Origin: Spirochaetota bacterium
GTDB lineage: Bacteria; Spirochaetota; UBA12135; COTS27; JAFLEE01
Assembly: GCA_017302015.1 (NCBI GenBank)
Contig: JAFLEE010000069.1
Coordinates: 1 to 29,864 of the forward strand
Direction of reading: 5' to 3'
Length of the DNA: 29,864 nucleotides
Shown here: positions 16,750-24,447 of the stretch, one piece after another
Layout of the letters: each line of letters begins with the position of its first letter
How positions within the stretch are numbered: the stretch's first letter is position 1
Translations under genes and position numbers: made by a program
Notes under the pieces: model-generated
The model's database searches: none
What the model saw: the letters and a program-made list of their open reading frames with translations, nothing else
What the model was told of the DNA's origin: nothing

Positions 16750-18453
16750 ATGGACCCCCTCGACCCCGAATTGTTTTCGAGCGTCCCGCTGGGGCCGGAC
16801 CCCGCCCTAGGCGCGCTTCGCGATCTCTTCGCGGAGTTTCCCGCGCGCGCCCGATTTTCTTATTCTTGCGCGTGGGAAGCCTGCCTCCCCCATGTCCGGG
16901 AATGGGAACGACTGGGCGCATTCGCCCTTCGCCTCACGCCGAATCGTGGTTTCACCCGGGTGGAAATCCAAGGTTGGAAGGGGAAAACGGGGGCGTGCCT
17001 CGATGGGGGCCGCCAGGCGCGCGCTCTCGGTTCCGCCGCCGCCGTCCTGGATGATGACGGGCATTTACTGTGCGGGCCGGTGCGCGTGTGCGAGAAGACC
17101 GCGGGCATCTATACCCTTCCACCCTACTCCGGGTGGATCGAAATCACGGGCGGGGATGGGCCGCTGCTCGCGCGACTCGCTTCGGATCCAACGATCTTCG
17201 ATTGCAGTACATTCGAGGAGGACGCGATGCGCCTCCTCCAACGGGTTTCGGGCGCGTCAGCCGAAACCGGGGATTCGGTGGCCGTTTTCTATCCCGGTCC
17301 CTTTCGCCTGATCGTCCTGGGGGATGGGACGATGCTGCGCCGGGGCGAACTCAGCCGCATCGATCAGCGCCAGGCCGAGCGATTGGGCCGGGATGTCATC
17401 GCCGCGCCGGCGGCGCTGACCGGGTCGGCGCGGGCGCCCCAGCGGTTCCAGGATCTCCATGGGCGCCATGGTTCGGGGATCCTCCTTTGGCCCGATCGGG
17501 CGTCGGGAATATCGCCAACGGTTCCCGGAACGCCCGAACGGGGAAGTTTCGACAATCCCCATCGGCTATCGAAAGCCCTCGCCGGGACGAGCGAGGAGTT
17601 GGCTTCCCGCCTCGCCCAGCTCCTCGACCGGGGCGAGCCCTATTTCATCCTCACCGGGAGCGATCCGTCGGATCCCCATGGATGCTGCCCGAGTCGGCTT
17701 GTGGGCGAAGCGAACGCCCTTGTCTCCTCGGGAGTGCTGGATGCCTGGAAGGAAGACGGGCCTCCCGAAGTGTGCACGGTCTCTTTCTATGCCCCCGCGG
17801 GGGAGATCCTCAAGGGGGATGGGCCGCCGCAATATAATGCTATCAAAGAGAGGCGGGATGCGCTCGCGGAGGCGCTCCGACGGCACGTGAAGCGCCGCGC
17901 CATCCCTTGGAAGAGGATACTCACGGGATTCCTCCTCGGGCTCTTCGCGCTCAGTCTGGGGGTGTCGGTCCATCGATGCGCCAAGGCGTGGAAGGGCACG
18001 ATGGATCAGGCGGCCCCGGTCTACGGCAAGGCTTCCAAACTTTCCATCCCTGTTCCCCAGGCCCGGCCCGGGGCCGACCTGGCTCTCTCCCGCGCCCTGG
18101 GTCCGTTGGGGAACTCCAATGTTCTTTTTGTCGTGTTTTTCCACATCGGGCCGGCCTGCGACACTTGCCGGAAAATGGAAGCCTTGACGAAGAATCTGCT
18201 TGCGCTTTCTTTCGCGGCGGAAATGCAGGGCGGCGGGATCCGTTTCGCCTCGGTGGATTTCGGGGATCCGGAGCACCGGGCCATCGGCGAATATCTCGGG
18301 GCGGATCTCGACACCGTGGGCCTCATCCCCATTCGGGGTGGGAAGATCGAATCGTGGAACCTGCTCACGGAGGGCGTCTGGCGGAATCTGGGGAACGATG
18401 CGGCCTTTCGCGATTATTTGGGCCGCGCCATCCATGCGGTCTTGGCGCGATGA
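16750..18453 (+). CDS. Unknown cysteine-rich domain, membrane helix and ArsF-like CxxC domain in one protein
   Basis: A 567-aa protein of three parts. Residues 1-385 are a soluble domain I do not recognise, with nine cysteines including Cys40, Cys45, Cys108, Cys114 and the pair Cys312-Cys313 (DPHGCCPSRLVGEANALV). A single membrane helix lies at about 389-408, preceded by a strongly basic segment (RRHVKRRAIPWKR), which by the positive-inside rule puts the N-terminal domain in the cytoplasm. Residues about 455-567 are a thioredoxin-like domain of the ArsF type: HIGPACDTCRKMEALTKNLL (Cys470, Cys473), then SWNLLTEGVW and FRDYLGRAIHAVL. ArsF is named for nitroaromatic/aromatic arsenical resistance, but most relatives are uncharacterised. 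The gene overlaps the ArsG-like gene by 4 nt. Fusion to the large unknown domain is the odd point. Confidence 0.75.
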   Translation: MDPLDPELFSSVPLGPDPALGALRDLFAEFPARARFSYSCAWEACLPHVREWERLGAFALRLTPNRGFTRVEIQGWKGKTGACLDGGRQARALGSAAAVLDDDGHLLCGPVRVCEKTAGIYTLPPYSGWIEITGGDGPLLARLASDPTIFDCSTFEEDAMRLLQRVSGASAETGDSVAVFYPGPFRLIVLGDGTMLRRGELSRIDQRQAERLGRDVIAAPAALTGSARAPQRFQDLHGRHGSGILLWPDRASGISPTVPGTPERGSFDNPHRLSKALAGTSEELASRLAQLLDRGEPYFILTGSDPSDPHGCCPSRLVGEANALVSSGVLDAWKEDGPPEVCTVSFYAPAGEILKGDGPPQYNAIKERRDALAEALRRHVKRRAIPWKRILTGFLLGLFALSLGVSVHRCAKAWKGTMDQAAPVYGKASKLSIPVPQARPGADLALSRALGPLGNSNVLFVVFFHIGPACDTCRKMEALTKNLLALSFAAEMQGGGIRFASVDFGDPEHRAIGEYLGADLDTVGLIPIRGGKIESWNLLTEGVWRNLGNDAAFRDYLGRAIHAVLAR

Positions 18454-19127
18454 GCCTCCTCTCCCCCGAACCATTCCTCAAAGCGGGTTGGCCCGGCGCC
18501 ATCGCCCTCGGCCTCCTCATGGCGCTCCATCCCTGCTTCCTCTCCAATACCGCTTCCGCGGTCGTGGCCCTTGCCGCCCAAGGTCCCACGGGCCGGGGGC
18601 GCGTGGTCCGCGGGGCCCTCCTGGTTTTGGGGATGGCGGCCACCCACGCGGCGTTGGCGATGCTCCTCGGTTCGGGCCTGGTCGCCCTCCCCGTATTCGC
18701 CTCCACCTTGCCTAGCGTGCTCCTCCCATTCCTTCCGCCTTTTTTCATCCTCGCTGGCACCCTGATGCTCGGACTCTGGGAGACCGAGCGGACGCCGAGG
18801 ATCCTGGCGTGGATCCTGCGTCGATTCCAAACGCGTCGGGTCGGTTCCGTGGGCGCCTTCCTCGCGGGGGCCTTCCTGGCCCTGGCGTTTTGTCCGGCGA
18901 CGGCGGGGCTCTTCTTCGCGGTGCTCCTGCCCGTCGCCATCGCCCATGGGCAACCCATGCTCTGGGCCCTTGGGTTTTCGGCGGGCTACGGGGCGCTCCT
19001 TCTTCTCCTCACGGCGCTCCTCTCCCTGGGCGTGCGCCTTCCGGGGGTGGGACGCTATGCCTGGAAAGCCGCCGGGGTGGCCTTCATCGCGTGGGGCCTC
19101 GCCCAGACACTCCTCGGGGGGCGTTAG
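18450..19127 (+). CDS. ArsG/CcdA-like six-helix membrane protein
   Basis: A 225-aa polytopic protein of the DsbD-transmembrane/CcdA superfamily. Two prolyl-cysteine sites lie in helices: ALHPCFLSNTASAV (Cys29) and ALAFCPATAGLFFAVLLPV (Cys148). This paired arrangement passes reducing equivalents across the membrane in CcdA/DsbD. The second site and its surroundings match the ArsG group, described as permeases for aromatic arsenicals and usually found beside ArsF. Here too it directly follows an ArsF-like domain, overlapping by 4 nt. I infer a thiol-electron or small-molecule carrier for the fusion protein; arsenical transport is unproven. It ends convergent with kef, with stop codons overlapping. 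Confidence 0.78.
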   Translation: MSLLSPEPFLKAGWPGAIALGLLMALHPCFLSNTASAVVALAAQGPTGRGRVVRGALLVLGMAATHAALAMLLGSGLVALPVFASTLPSVLLPFLPPFFILAGTLMLGLWETERTPRILAWILRRFQTRRVGSVGAFLAGAFLALAFCPATAGLFFAVLLPVAIAHGQPMLWALGFSAGYGALLLLLTALLSLGVRLPGVGRYAWKAAGVAFIAWGLAQTLLGGR

Positions 19128-21004
19128 GCCGGGGGAGGCGGTTTGGCCCGGGATTTCACCTCTTCGCGCAGGCCCGCGTTATCCCAGGCCCGGTCGAGTT
19201 CCAGATCGGGGATGCCGTCCTCGGCCAGCATGCCCTCCTCGTCGCGGATGGTGGAGCGGAGTTTGTCGAAATAGCCCTTCTCATCCCCCCAATGGCGCGC
19301 GAGTTCCCGCAGGGCGGCCTCATTGTGCTTGCGCCAGGCGAGGATGGAACGGTGGGATCTCAGGGCCCCGAAGCCCAGGGCGCGCAGCGCCGCCTCGCCG
19401 ACGGCGAGCGCGCTGCCGAAGGTTTCCCGGTGGACTTCTTCGATGCCGCGCTTGAAGAAGGCGTAGGCGTCGACGTGGTCGCGGGCCCGCACGATGAGTT
19501 TCAGGGCGGGGTGGCGCAGGCGCACCGCGTCGGCCAGTTTGACCGCCACCTCGGGGTCGTCGATGGCGATGATGAGGAGGCGCGCCCGGTCGATCCCCGC
19601 GGCGGCGAGCAGGTCGAGGCGCGAAGCGTCCCCGTACCAGGCCTCGAGGCCGACGCGGCGGGCGTGGGCCACCTGGTCGGCGTTTAATTCGAGCACCGCC
19701 GTCTTCACCCCATTGGCGCGCAGGATACGCCCCACCATGCGGCCCATACGGCCGTAGCCGGCGATGAGCACGGGGGCGTCGCCCGCTTCGATCGCGTCGG
19801 CGGCGCGGGTGCGGCCGGGGGCATCGAGGCGCCGGCGGGTCGCCCGGTCCACCAGCATCAAAAGCGGCGGCGTGAGCACCATGGAGAGGGCGACGATGAC
19901 GGTGAGGGGGCGGACTTGTTCCGCGGTGAAGACGCCCTGCTGGCCCGCCAAGGAGAGGAGCACGAAGGCGAACTCACCTACCTGGCAGAGGGCCCCGGCG
20001 AAGAGGAAGGAGGCGCCCGAGGCGAGGCGGAAAGCGCGGCCCACGGCGAAGAGCACGGCGAACTTCAGGGCGAGCACGCCCAGGACGCCCAGGAGGATGG
20101 CGAGGGGGTGCCCGCGCACATACCCGAAGTCGACGCTAGCCCCGACGGCGATGAAGAAGAACGCCAGCAGGAGGCCCTTGAACGGTTCGATATCGCCCTC
20201 GAGTTCATGGCGGTACTCGTTATCGGCGAGCACGACCCCGGCGAGGAAGGCGCCCAGGGCCGGGCTCATCCCCACCCGTTCCATGAGGAGGGCGATGCCC
20301 ACCACCAGAAGGAGCGCAAGGGCCGTGAAGACCTCGCGCAACCCGGTGCGCGCCACCGCGCGGAACACGGGGCGCATGAGGAAGCGCCCGCCGAAAATGA
20401 TGCCCACCACGGCGGCGAGCACCGCCAGCACCTGCTGCCAGGCGGCCAAGCGCGCGACCCCATGGGCTTCGGAGGCGGTCGCCGGAAGGGTCGCCAAAAG
20501 AGGCAGCAGCGCCAGGATGGGGATGACGGCCAAGTCCTGGAACAGGAGGACGGAGAAGCTCGCCTGCCCGCCCGGGGTCTTGAGGAGTTTCCGCTCCGAG
20601 AGGCTTTGGAGGACAAGGGCAGTGGAACTCATGGCGAGGATGAGGCCCGCGGCGATGGATGCCTGCCAGCTCCATCCCATGAGGCGCAGACCCGCCGCCG
20701 CCGCGAGGGAGGTCAGGGCCACCTGGGCCCCGCCCATGCCGAGGAGCGGCACGCGAAGGCTCCAGACCACCCGGGGCCGGAGTTCCAGGCCGATGAGGAA
20801 GAGCATCATGACGACGCCGAACTCGGCGAATTTCATGACATCGCGGCTGCGTTCCCCCAGGAGGTTGATCGCATCCGGGCCCAGGATCATGCCCGCCAGG
20901 AGGTAGGCGAGTACGCTGCCGAGGCCGAGGCGCTTGGCGATGGGCACGGAGACCACCGCGGCGGCGAGGTAGATGAAGGCCTGGAAGAGAAAATCGGCGT
21001 TCAT
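19124..21004 (-). CDS. Potassium/proton antiporter with RCK (TrkA-N) domain, KefB/KefC type
   Basis: A 626-aa CPA2-family protein. Residues 1-390 form about 12 membrane helices with GLGSVLAYLLAGMILGPDAI, MLFLIGLELRP and SFSVLLFQDLAVIP. The regulatory loop HELEGDIEPFKGLLL (267-280) closely resembles the KefC gating loop. Residues about 411-530 are a Rossmann RCK domain (VLIAGYGRMGRMVGRIL, then ELNADQ and YGDASRLDLLAAAG). The charged C-terminal tail is about 80 residues. In enterobacteria Kef systems release potassium and acidify the cytoplasm upon electrophile stress, gated by glutathione adducts. Whether this one uses glutathione is unknown. ATG at 21004 is 4 nt after the flavoprotein gene, so the pair forms one unit. 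Confidence 0.9.
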   Translation of the reverse strand: MNADFLFQAFIYLAAAVVSVPIAKRLGLGSVLAYLLAGMILGPDAINLLGERSRDVMKFAEFGVVMMLFLIGLELRPRVVWSLRVPLLGMGGAQVALTSLAAAAGLRLMGWSWQASIAAGLILAMSSTALVLQSLSERKLLKTPGGQASFSVLLFQDLAVIPILALLPLLATLPATASEAHGVARLAAWQQVLAVLAAVVGIIFGGRFLMRPVFRAVARTGLREVFTALALLLVVGIALLMERVGMSPALGAFLAGVVLADNEYRHELEGDIEPFKGLLLAFFFIAVGASVDFGYVRGHPLAILLGVLGVLALKFAVLFAVGRAFRLASGASFLFAGALCQVGEFAFVLLSLAGQQGVFTAEQVRPLTVIVALSMVLTPPLLMLVDRATRRRLDAPGRTRAADAIEAGDAPVLIAGYGRMGRMVGRILRANGVKTAVLELNADQVAHARRVGLEAWYGDASRLDLLAAAGIDRARLLIIAIDDPEVAVKLADAVRLRHPALKLIVRARDHVDAYAFFKRGIEEVHRETFGSALAVGEAALRALGFGALRSHRSILAWRKHNEAALRELARHWGDEKGYFDKLRSTIRDEEGMLAEDGIPDLELDRAWDNAGLREEVKSRAKPPPPA

Positions 21005-21008
21005 GGGA

Positions 21009-21620
21009 TCACGGCACCAGGGGGTTGAGGCGATCCGCGGCGGCGGCCGCCTCGAGGTCGATCTTGCCGTCGCGCAGGGCCTCGAGGGTGCGCCGCCAAT
21101 GGGCCGCCTGGGCCTCGAGGTCGCCGCCCGACTCCAGGGTGAGGGCCGCGTGCACGGTGTAGGGCGCGAGGTACTTCATCTTGCAGAGGTGGGCCGTCTG
21201 GTCGAAAGGCAGGAGATACTGGCGCATGGGGAAGCGGTTATTGCCCCCGACGCGGTAGGCCTGCTCCGGCCCGCCGGTGGTCACCGCGCTCAGCAGGTAT
21301 TTTCCCGCCAAGGCGCGGCCGTTTCGCCCGTAGGACCACCCGTGCTCCAGCACGAGGTCCATCCATTCCTTGAGGAGGGCGGGGGAACTGTACCAGTAGA
21401 AGGGGTGCTGGAAGACGAGGAGGTCGTGCTCCAGCAGGAGGGCTTGCTCGCGCTTAATATCGATATGGAAGTCGGGGTAGGCCTCGTAGAGGTCGTGGAG
21501 GCGCACGCCTTCGAGGCCCCAGGCCGCCTCGAAAAGCCGACGGTTGACCCGGGACTTATCGTAGGCGGGGTGGGCGAAGAGGATCAGGATCCGGTATCGA
21601 TTCGGGTCGGCCACGGGCAT
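21009..21620 (-). CDS. NAD(P)H-quinone oxidoreductase-like flavoprotein, KefF/KefG type
   Basis: A 203-aa flavodoxin-like protein of the NQO1/KefF/KefG family. FMN-binding marks are FAHPAYDKSRVNRRLFEA near the N-terminus, VFQHPFYWYSSPALLKEWMD and the TTGGPEQAY loop. KefF and KefG are soluble partners required for full activity of KefC and KefB and may reduce quinones themselves. Immediate linkage to the antiporter gene (4-nt gap) supports that role. ATG at 21620 fits the family start. It follows the Lrp-type regulator gene by 63 nt and may be read through from it. Confidence 0.88.
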   Translation of the reverse strand: MPVADPNRYRILILFAHPAYDKSRVNRRLFEAAWGLEGVRLHDLYEAYPDFHIDIKREQALLLEHDLLVFQHPFYWYSSPALLKEWMDLVLEHGWSYGRNGRALAGKYLLSAVTTGGPEQAYRVGGNNRFPMRQYLLPFDQTAHLCKMKYLAPYTVHAALTLESGGDLEAQAAHWRRTLEALRDGKIDLEAAAAADRLNPLVP

Positions 21621-21683
21621 TCCAGGGTTGCGCGGTTAACATAATCCCGCGCGGGCCCCGGAGTCAACGGATGCCGCCGCGCG

Positions 21684-22118
21684 TCAGATCCACTTGTTCC
21701 AGTTCTTGAGGGTCACGAAGCTCTCCGTGGAGACGATGGAGGAGAGGCCGGCGAGGTCTTTCCCGAGGAACTCGATGATCTTGTAGGGCTCGATGAAGAT
21801 CTCGGCGATGATGTCGTAGCGCCCGGTGACTACTGAGACCGCGCATACGTTGGGCAGCCGGGAGACGGCCTCGGCGGCCACGGCGAGGTCCTTGCTCATG
21901 GCGACCTTCATGCCGAGGAAGACGACGCGGCGGTCGTGGATGAGTTCGGGGTTGGTCATGCCCCGGATGGCGAGGAAGCCTCCATCGGCGAGCTTCTTGA
22001 TGCGGTTTCGGATCGTGCCTTCCGAAACCGATAGTTGTTCGGCGAGTTCGTGGTTGGTGGCGCGGCCGTCCTCCTTGAGGAGGGCGACGATCTTCACGTC
22101 CAAATCATCTAGTTCCAT
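21684..22118 (-). CDS. Lrp/AsnC-family transcriptional regulator
   Basis: A 144-aa protein with an N-terminal winged helix-turn-helix (MELDDLDVKIVALLKEDGRA, then HELAEQLSVSEGTIRNRIKK) and a C-terminal RAM ligand domain (VVTGRYDIIAEIFIE at about 97-110, STESFVTLKNW near the end). Lrp/AsnC proteins usually bind amino acids and act on nearby genes and themselves. AAAGGTG upstream of ATG at 22118 serves as ribosome site; a longer frame start is less likely since it would lie at the predicted transcript start. The promoter upstream has a palindrome across its spacer, consistent with autoregulation. It lies upstream of the kef pair on the same strand, making that pair a candidate target. Confidence 0.92.
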   Translation of the reverse strand: MELDDLDVKIVALLKEDGRATNHELAEQLSVSEGTIRNRIKKLADGGFLAIRGMTNPELIHDRRVVFLGMKVAMSKDLAVAAEAVSRLPNVCAVSVVTGRYDIIAEIFIEPYKIIEFLGKDLAGLSSIVSTESFVTLKNWNKWI

Positions 22119-22162
22119 GGGGGCACCTTTGGGGTCGATGGGCGACTTGTGGCCTTCCCCGA

Positions 22163-22191
22163 GTTTTACCAAACGGCGGCGTTTGGGTCAA
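22163..22191 (-). promoter_or_regulatory. Promoter of the Lrp/AsnC-type gene
   Basis: On the minus strand TTGACC (22191-22186) and TAAAAC (22168-22163) are separated by exactly 17 nt. Predicted transcript start is near 22156, giving a leader of about 38 nt to the ATG at 22118. Both hexamers are close to sigma70 consensus (five and four of six). Confidence 0.6.
22169..22186. repeat. Palindrome filling the Lrp-gene promoter spacer (likely operator)
   Basis: CCAAACG (22169-22175) and CGTTTGG (22180-22186) are perfect 7-bp arms with a 4-nt centre (GCGG). The palindrome occupies the whole interval between the -10 and -35 boxes, so a bound dimer would block polymerase. Lrp-type proteins are often autoregulatory and the site size fits a dimer. 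Confidence 0.55.
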
Positions 22192-22237
22192 GCGGCGCCC
22201 CTTCCGGCCATTCGGACCTAATCCATCCCCCTTCATC

Positions 22238-24262
22238 CTATTCCACGGCCCAAACAAGGGTCGCGAGGCACCGGGGGGGGACGCGCCAGAACCGGCCCCG
22301 GGCATCGGCGCCCAGACTCGCCCGGCCTTCGGTGCAGGCCACCGCGTCCGGATCGTCGCTCACCGGGCTGGCGCGGAAGGATTTGGCGGTGAGGATGGCC
22401 TGCTGGGCGGAGGGCGGGAAGGCCATCCCCGCCGGAGGTCGGACCAAAAAGGGGCGGTCCTCGGAGCGGTTGGCCACGACGAGGCTGCGCTTTCCCGGCC
22501 CCTCGAAGGCCAGGGCGGTGAGGGTGTAGGCGTAGCCCTTGGGCGATTCCCCGGACGTCTGGACCGAGAGGGGGCGCACCGTTGCGAGGGCGGCGAGATT
22601 AAGCAGGCGGTAGGCGTGGTGGATGGCGGTGGGGAAGCGCCGGGAACCCCCGTCTTGGGCATCGTCCCCCAGGAGCCGCCAGGGGCCGCTCTTTTCGTAG
22701 CACCAGTAATTGGCCGCTTCGACGCCGGGCCGGGCCAGGAGACGCATGAGGAAATCGGCGGTGGACACGGCGCCGCCCAGGCCCCAGGATTGGGGGCGCT
22801 CCTCCTCCTTCTCGTAATTCACCCATTTGGCGTGCTCGCTCACCCACACGGTGAGTTTGCGGCCGGGGGGCTTGAGGCGCTCGATATCCTCGAGGATGAG
22901 GTCGACGTCTTTGAGGCAATCGGTGACGGTGTAGCCGTCGTAATAGGGGTGGACGGCGATCCCGTCGATGAGGGGCCCGAGTTGGCGCACGAGCTCCCGG
23001 TGCCACTCCGCCTTGTAGGCTTCGGCCGGTAGGTGGAACCAGGGGGAGGTCTGGGCGTGGGGGTAGAAGCGGATGCTCGGATCCACCGCCCGCATGGCGA
23101 GGATGCGCTCCCGGCATCGGGAGATATAATCCTCCACGGTGAAGGTACGGCGTTTGGCCCGCTCCTCCTCGGTTTCCGCGCGCATCACGTCGAGGTCCTT
23201 CCGGTTCTTCCAATCGGTCTCGTTCCCCAATTCCCAGAACGCCACCCCGTAGGGGGCGGGGTGCCCGTTCTTCGCCCGGCGCTCGGCCATCGGGCCGTTC
23301 GTCGCGTTGAGGTAGCCCACGAGGTCGGCGAGTTCCTGCACGGGGCGCAGGGGGCTAGCGATGATCGAGGCCCGCGGCCTCCCGGGGAGGCGATCGAGCC
23401 AGCCCAGGAACTCGTCGAAGCCCGCGCGCGTCCCGTACACCTCGTTCCAAAGATCATGGCGCACGGGTTTCCGATCTGCGAGCGGTCCGACGGCGTCGCG
23501 CCAGGGGAACTCGTTCCCCCAGTGGAAACGCATCAGATGGATGGGGAACGCGCCCAAGAGGCCTGACCAAGCTTCGGCCGGTTTTTGGAGTTCGGGGTCC
23601 CAGAGGAATGGCGGATTGCGCGCGGTTCCTTGCCAGGTGATGGCCGCGAGATTATGCCCGAATACTTCGGGTCGGAAGGGTAGGGGAGGCTGCCCGGGGG
23701 ACAAGAGCGCGTCGGTGGCCTCCTTCTCCGGGATCTCGGGGAAACTCGGCGGCTGGACGGCTTCGAGGCGGATGGCGGAGAGCCGGAGGGTTTTCCCGGC
23801 GTTCTCCTTCATCCCGAGACCGAGGATGAGGGCGGCCGGCCGGTTGCTGGGGCCGGCGTGGAATTGGAAGGAGACCTTCTGGGGCGAACCATCGAGTTTC
23901 ATCCACTGGTCCCTCCCCAAGGTGCCGCCGCCCGCGCGCAGGCCGAGGAATAGGGAACTTCCCGCATCCCCACGCGTTTCCATTTCGAGTTTCCACTTGC
24001 CCCGAGGCATCTCGAAGGGCACGCTCCACCCGACGGCATTGAAGGGGGTGGTTTCGTCCAACACCCTGACCTCGAGGTCACTCCCCTTCGTCGCGCGTGA
24101 GAGATGGCCCTCGCCGCTTACTTTCCAACCGGAGACGGCCTTCCCTCCGATGGTGAGCGTCGGCTCCTGGGCGGAGGCCGGTGTGACGAGGGCGGCGAGT
24201 AGGGTGAAGGCGGCCATGGGCCGGATCAGGGGGAGGGGCAGCGATGCGCGGGGGATTGGCAT
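22238..24262 (-). CDS. Secreted glycoside hydrolase, clan GH-A type (arabinofuranosidase-like)
   Basis: A 674-aa exported protein. Residues 1-31 are a signal peptide (hydrophobic RPMAAFTLLAALVTPASAQE with cleavage near ASA-Q). Residues about 34-168 look like a beta-sandwich carbohydrate-binding or accessory domain. A TIM-barrel follows, with FWELGNETDW (Asn347-Glu348, expected acid/base), DGIAVHPYYDG (434-443) and VWVSEHAKW (Glu476, expected nucleophile). Residues about 525-674 form a C-terminal beta domain (SLVVANRSEDRPFLV). The layout resembles GH51-like and related retaining enzymes; I cannot fix family or sugar. ATG at 24262 has GAGG 8 nt upstream; the frame continues upstream only as a shadow of the channel gene. 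It has its own promoter. Confidence 0.82.
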   Translation of the reverse strand: MPIPRASLPLPLIRPMAAFTLLAALVTPASAQEPTLTIGGKAVSGWKVSGEGHLSRATKGSDLEVRVLDETTPFNAVGWSVPFEMPRGKWKLEMETRGDAGSSLFLGLRAGGGTLGRDQWMKLDGSPQKVSFQFHAGPSNRPAALILGLGMKENAGKTLRLSAIRLEAVQPPSFPEIPEKEATDALLSPGQPPLPFRPEVFGHNLAAITWQGTARNPPFLWDPELQKPAEAWSGLLGAFPIHLMRFHWGNEFPWRDAVGPLADRKPVRHDLWNEVYGTRAGFDEFLGWLDRLPGRPRASIIASPLRPVQELADLVGYLNATNGPMAERRAKNGHPAPYGVAFWELGNETDWKNRKDLDVMRAETEEERAKRRTFTVEDYISRCRERILAMRAVDPSIRFYPHAQTSPWFHLPAEAYKAEWHRELVRQLGPLIDGIAVHPYYDGYTVTDCLKDVDLILEDIERLKPPGRKLTVWVSEHAKWVNYEKEEERPQSWGLGGAVSTADFLMRLLARPGVEAANYWCYEKSGPWRLLGDDAQDGGSRRFPTAIHHAYRLLNLAALATVRPLSVQTSGESPKGYAYTLTALAFEGPGKRSLVVANRSEDRPFLVRPPAGMAFPPSAQQAILTAKSFRASPVSDDPDAVACTEGRASLGADARGRFWRVPPRCLATLVWAVE

Positions 24263-24293
24263 GGAACGATCCTCGGTGCGCGACCCTTTTCGC

Positions 24294-24312
24294 GCGCAGG
24301 CGTCGCCTGCGC
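24294..24312. repeat. 19-bp perfect palindrome between promoter and glycosidase start
   Basis: GCGCAGGCG (24294-24302), a single central T, then CGCCTGCGC (24304-24312) are perfect 9-bp arms. The site lies in the predicted 5' leader, about 32 nt before the start codon, where it could be a repressor site or, as RNA, a hairpin. With only a 1-nt centre it cannot close a tight RNA loop without opening some pairs, favouring a DNA operator. Confidence 0.5.
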
Positions 24313-24319
24313 ACTGGGC

Positions 24320-24335
24320 CGCTTGGGCGCAAGCG
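24320..24335. repeat. Inverted repeat over the glycosidase promoter -10 region
   Basis: CGCTTG (24320-24325) and CAAGCG (24330-24335) with a 4-nt centre. The right arm overlaps the -10 hexamer (24337-24332 on minus) and the left arm covers the predicted start. It may be a second operator. Confidence 0.35.
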
Positions 24336-24360
24336 TAGACAACGGGCCGACGCAGGTCAA
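24332..24360 (-). promoter_or_regulatory. Promoter of the secreted glycosidase gene
   Basis: On minus, TTGACC (24360-24355), a 17-nt spacer, then TACGCT (24337-24332). The -10 keeps the key first, second and last bases. The predicted start near 24325 gives a leader of about 63 nt. The -35 is identical to that of the Lrp-type gene. Confidence 0.45.
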
Positions 24361-24390
24361 TGGGCGCCCGCCGTGATTCCACTATTTTAA

Positions 24391-24419
24391 GGGGCCGGGG
24401 AAAGTCGGGCCTCGGCCCC
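24391..24419 (-). terminator. Hairpin after the potassium channel gene, possible weak terminator
   Basis: GGGGCCG (24391-24397) and CGGCCCC (24413-24419) form a perfect 7-bp GC-rich stem with a 15-nt loop. On the minus strand the stem is followed by CTTAAAATAG, a poor T-tract. It sits 29 nt after the channel stop and before the glycosidase promoter, the right place for a terminator, but the weak tail lowers confidence. Confidence 0.35.
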
Positions 24420-24447
24420 ATGGATGGTGGAGGCGGGGGGCGCGGCC

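Noticed and set aside
16750-17890. Possible ferredoxin or radical-SAM domain in the cysteine-rich part of the fusion protein
   Set aside because: No CxxxCxxC or CxxCxxC cluster motif is present; the cysteines are scattered, so no such claim is made.
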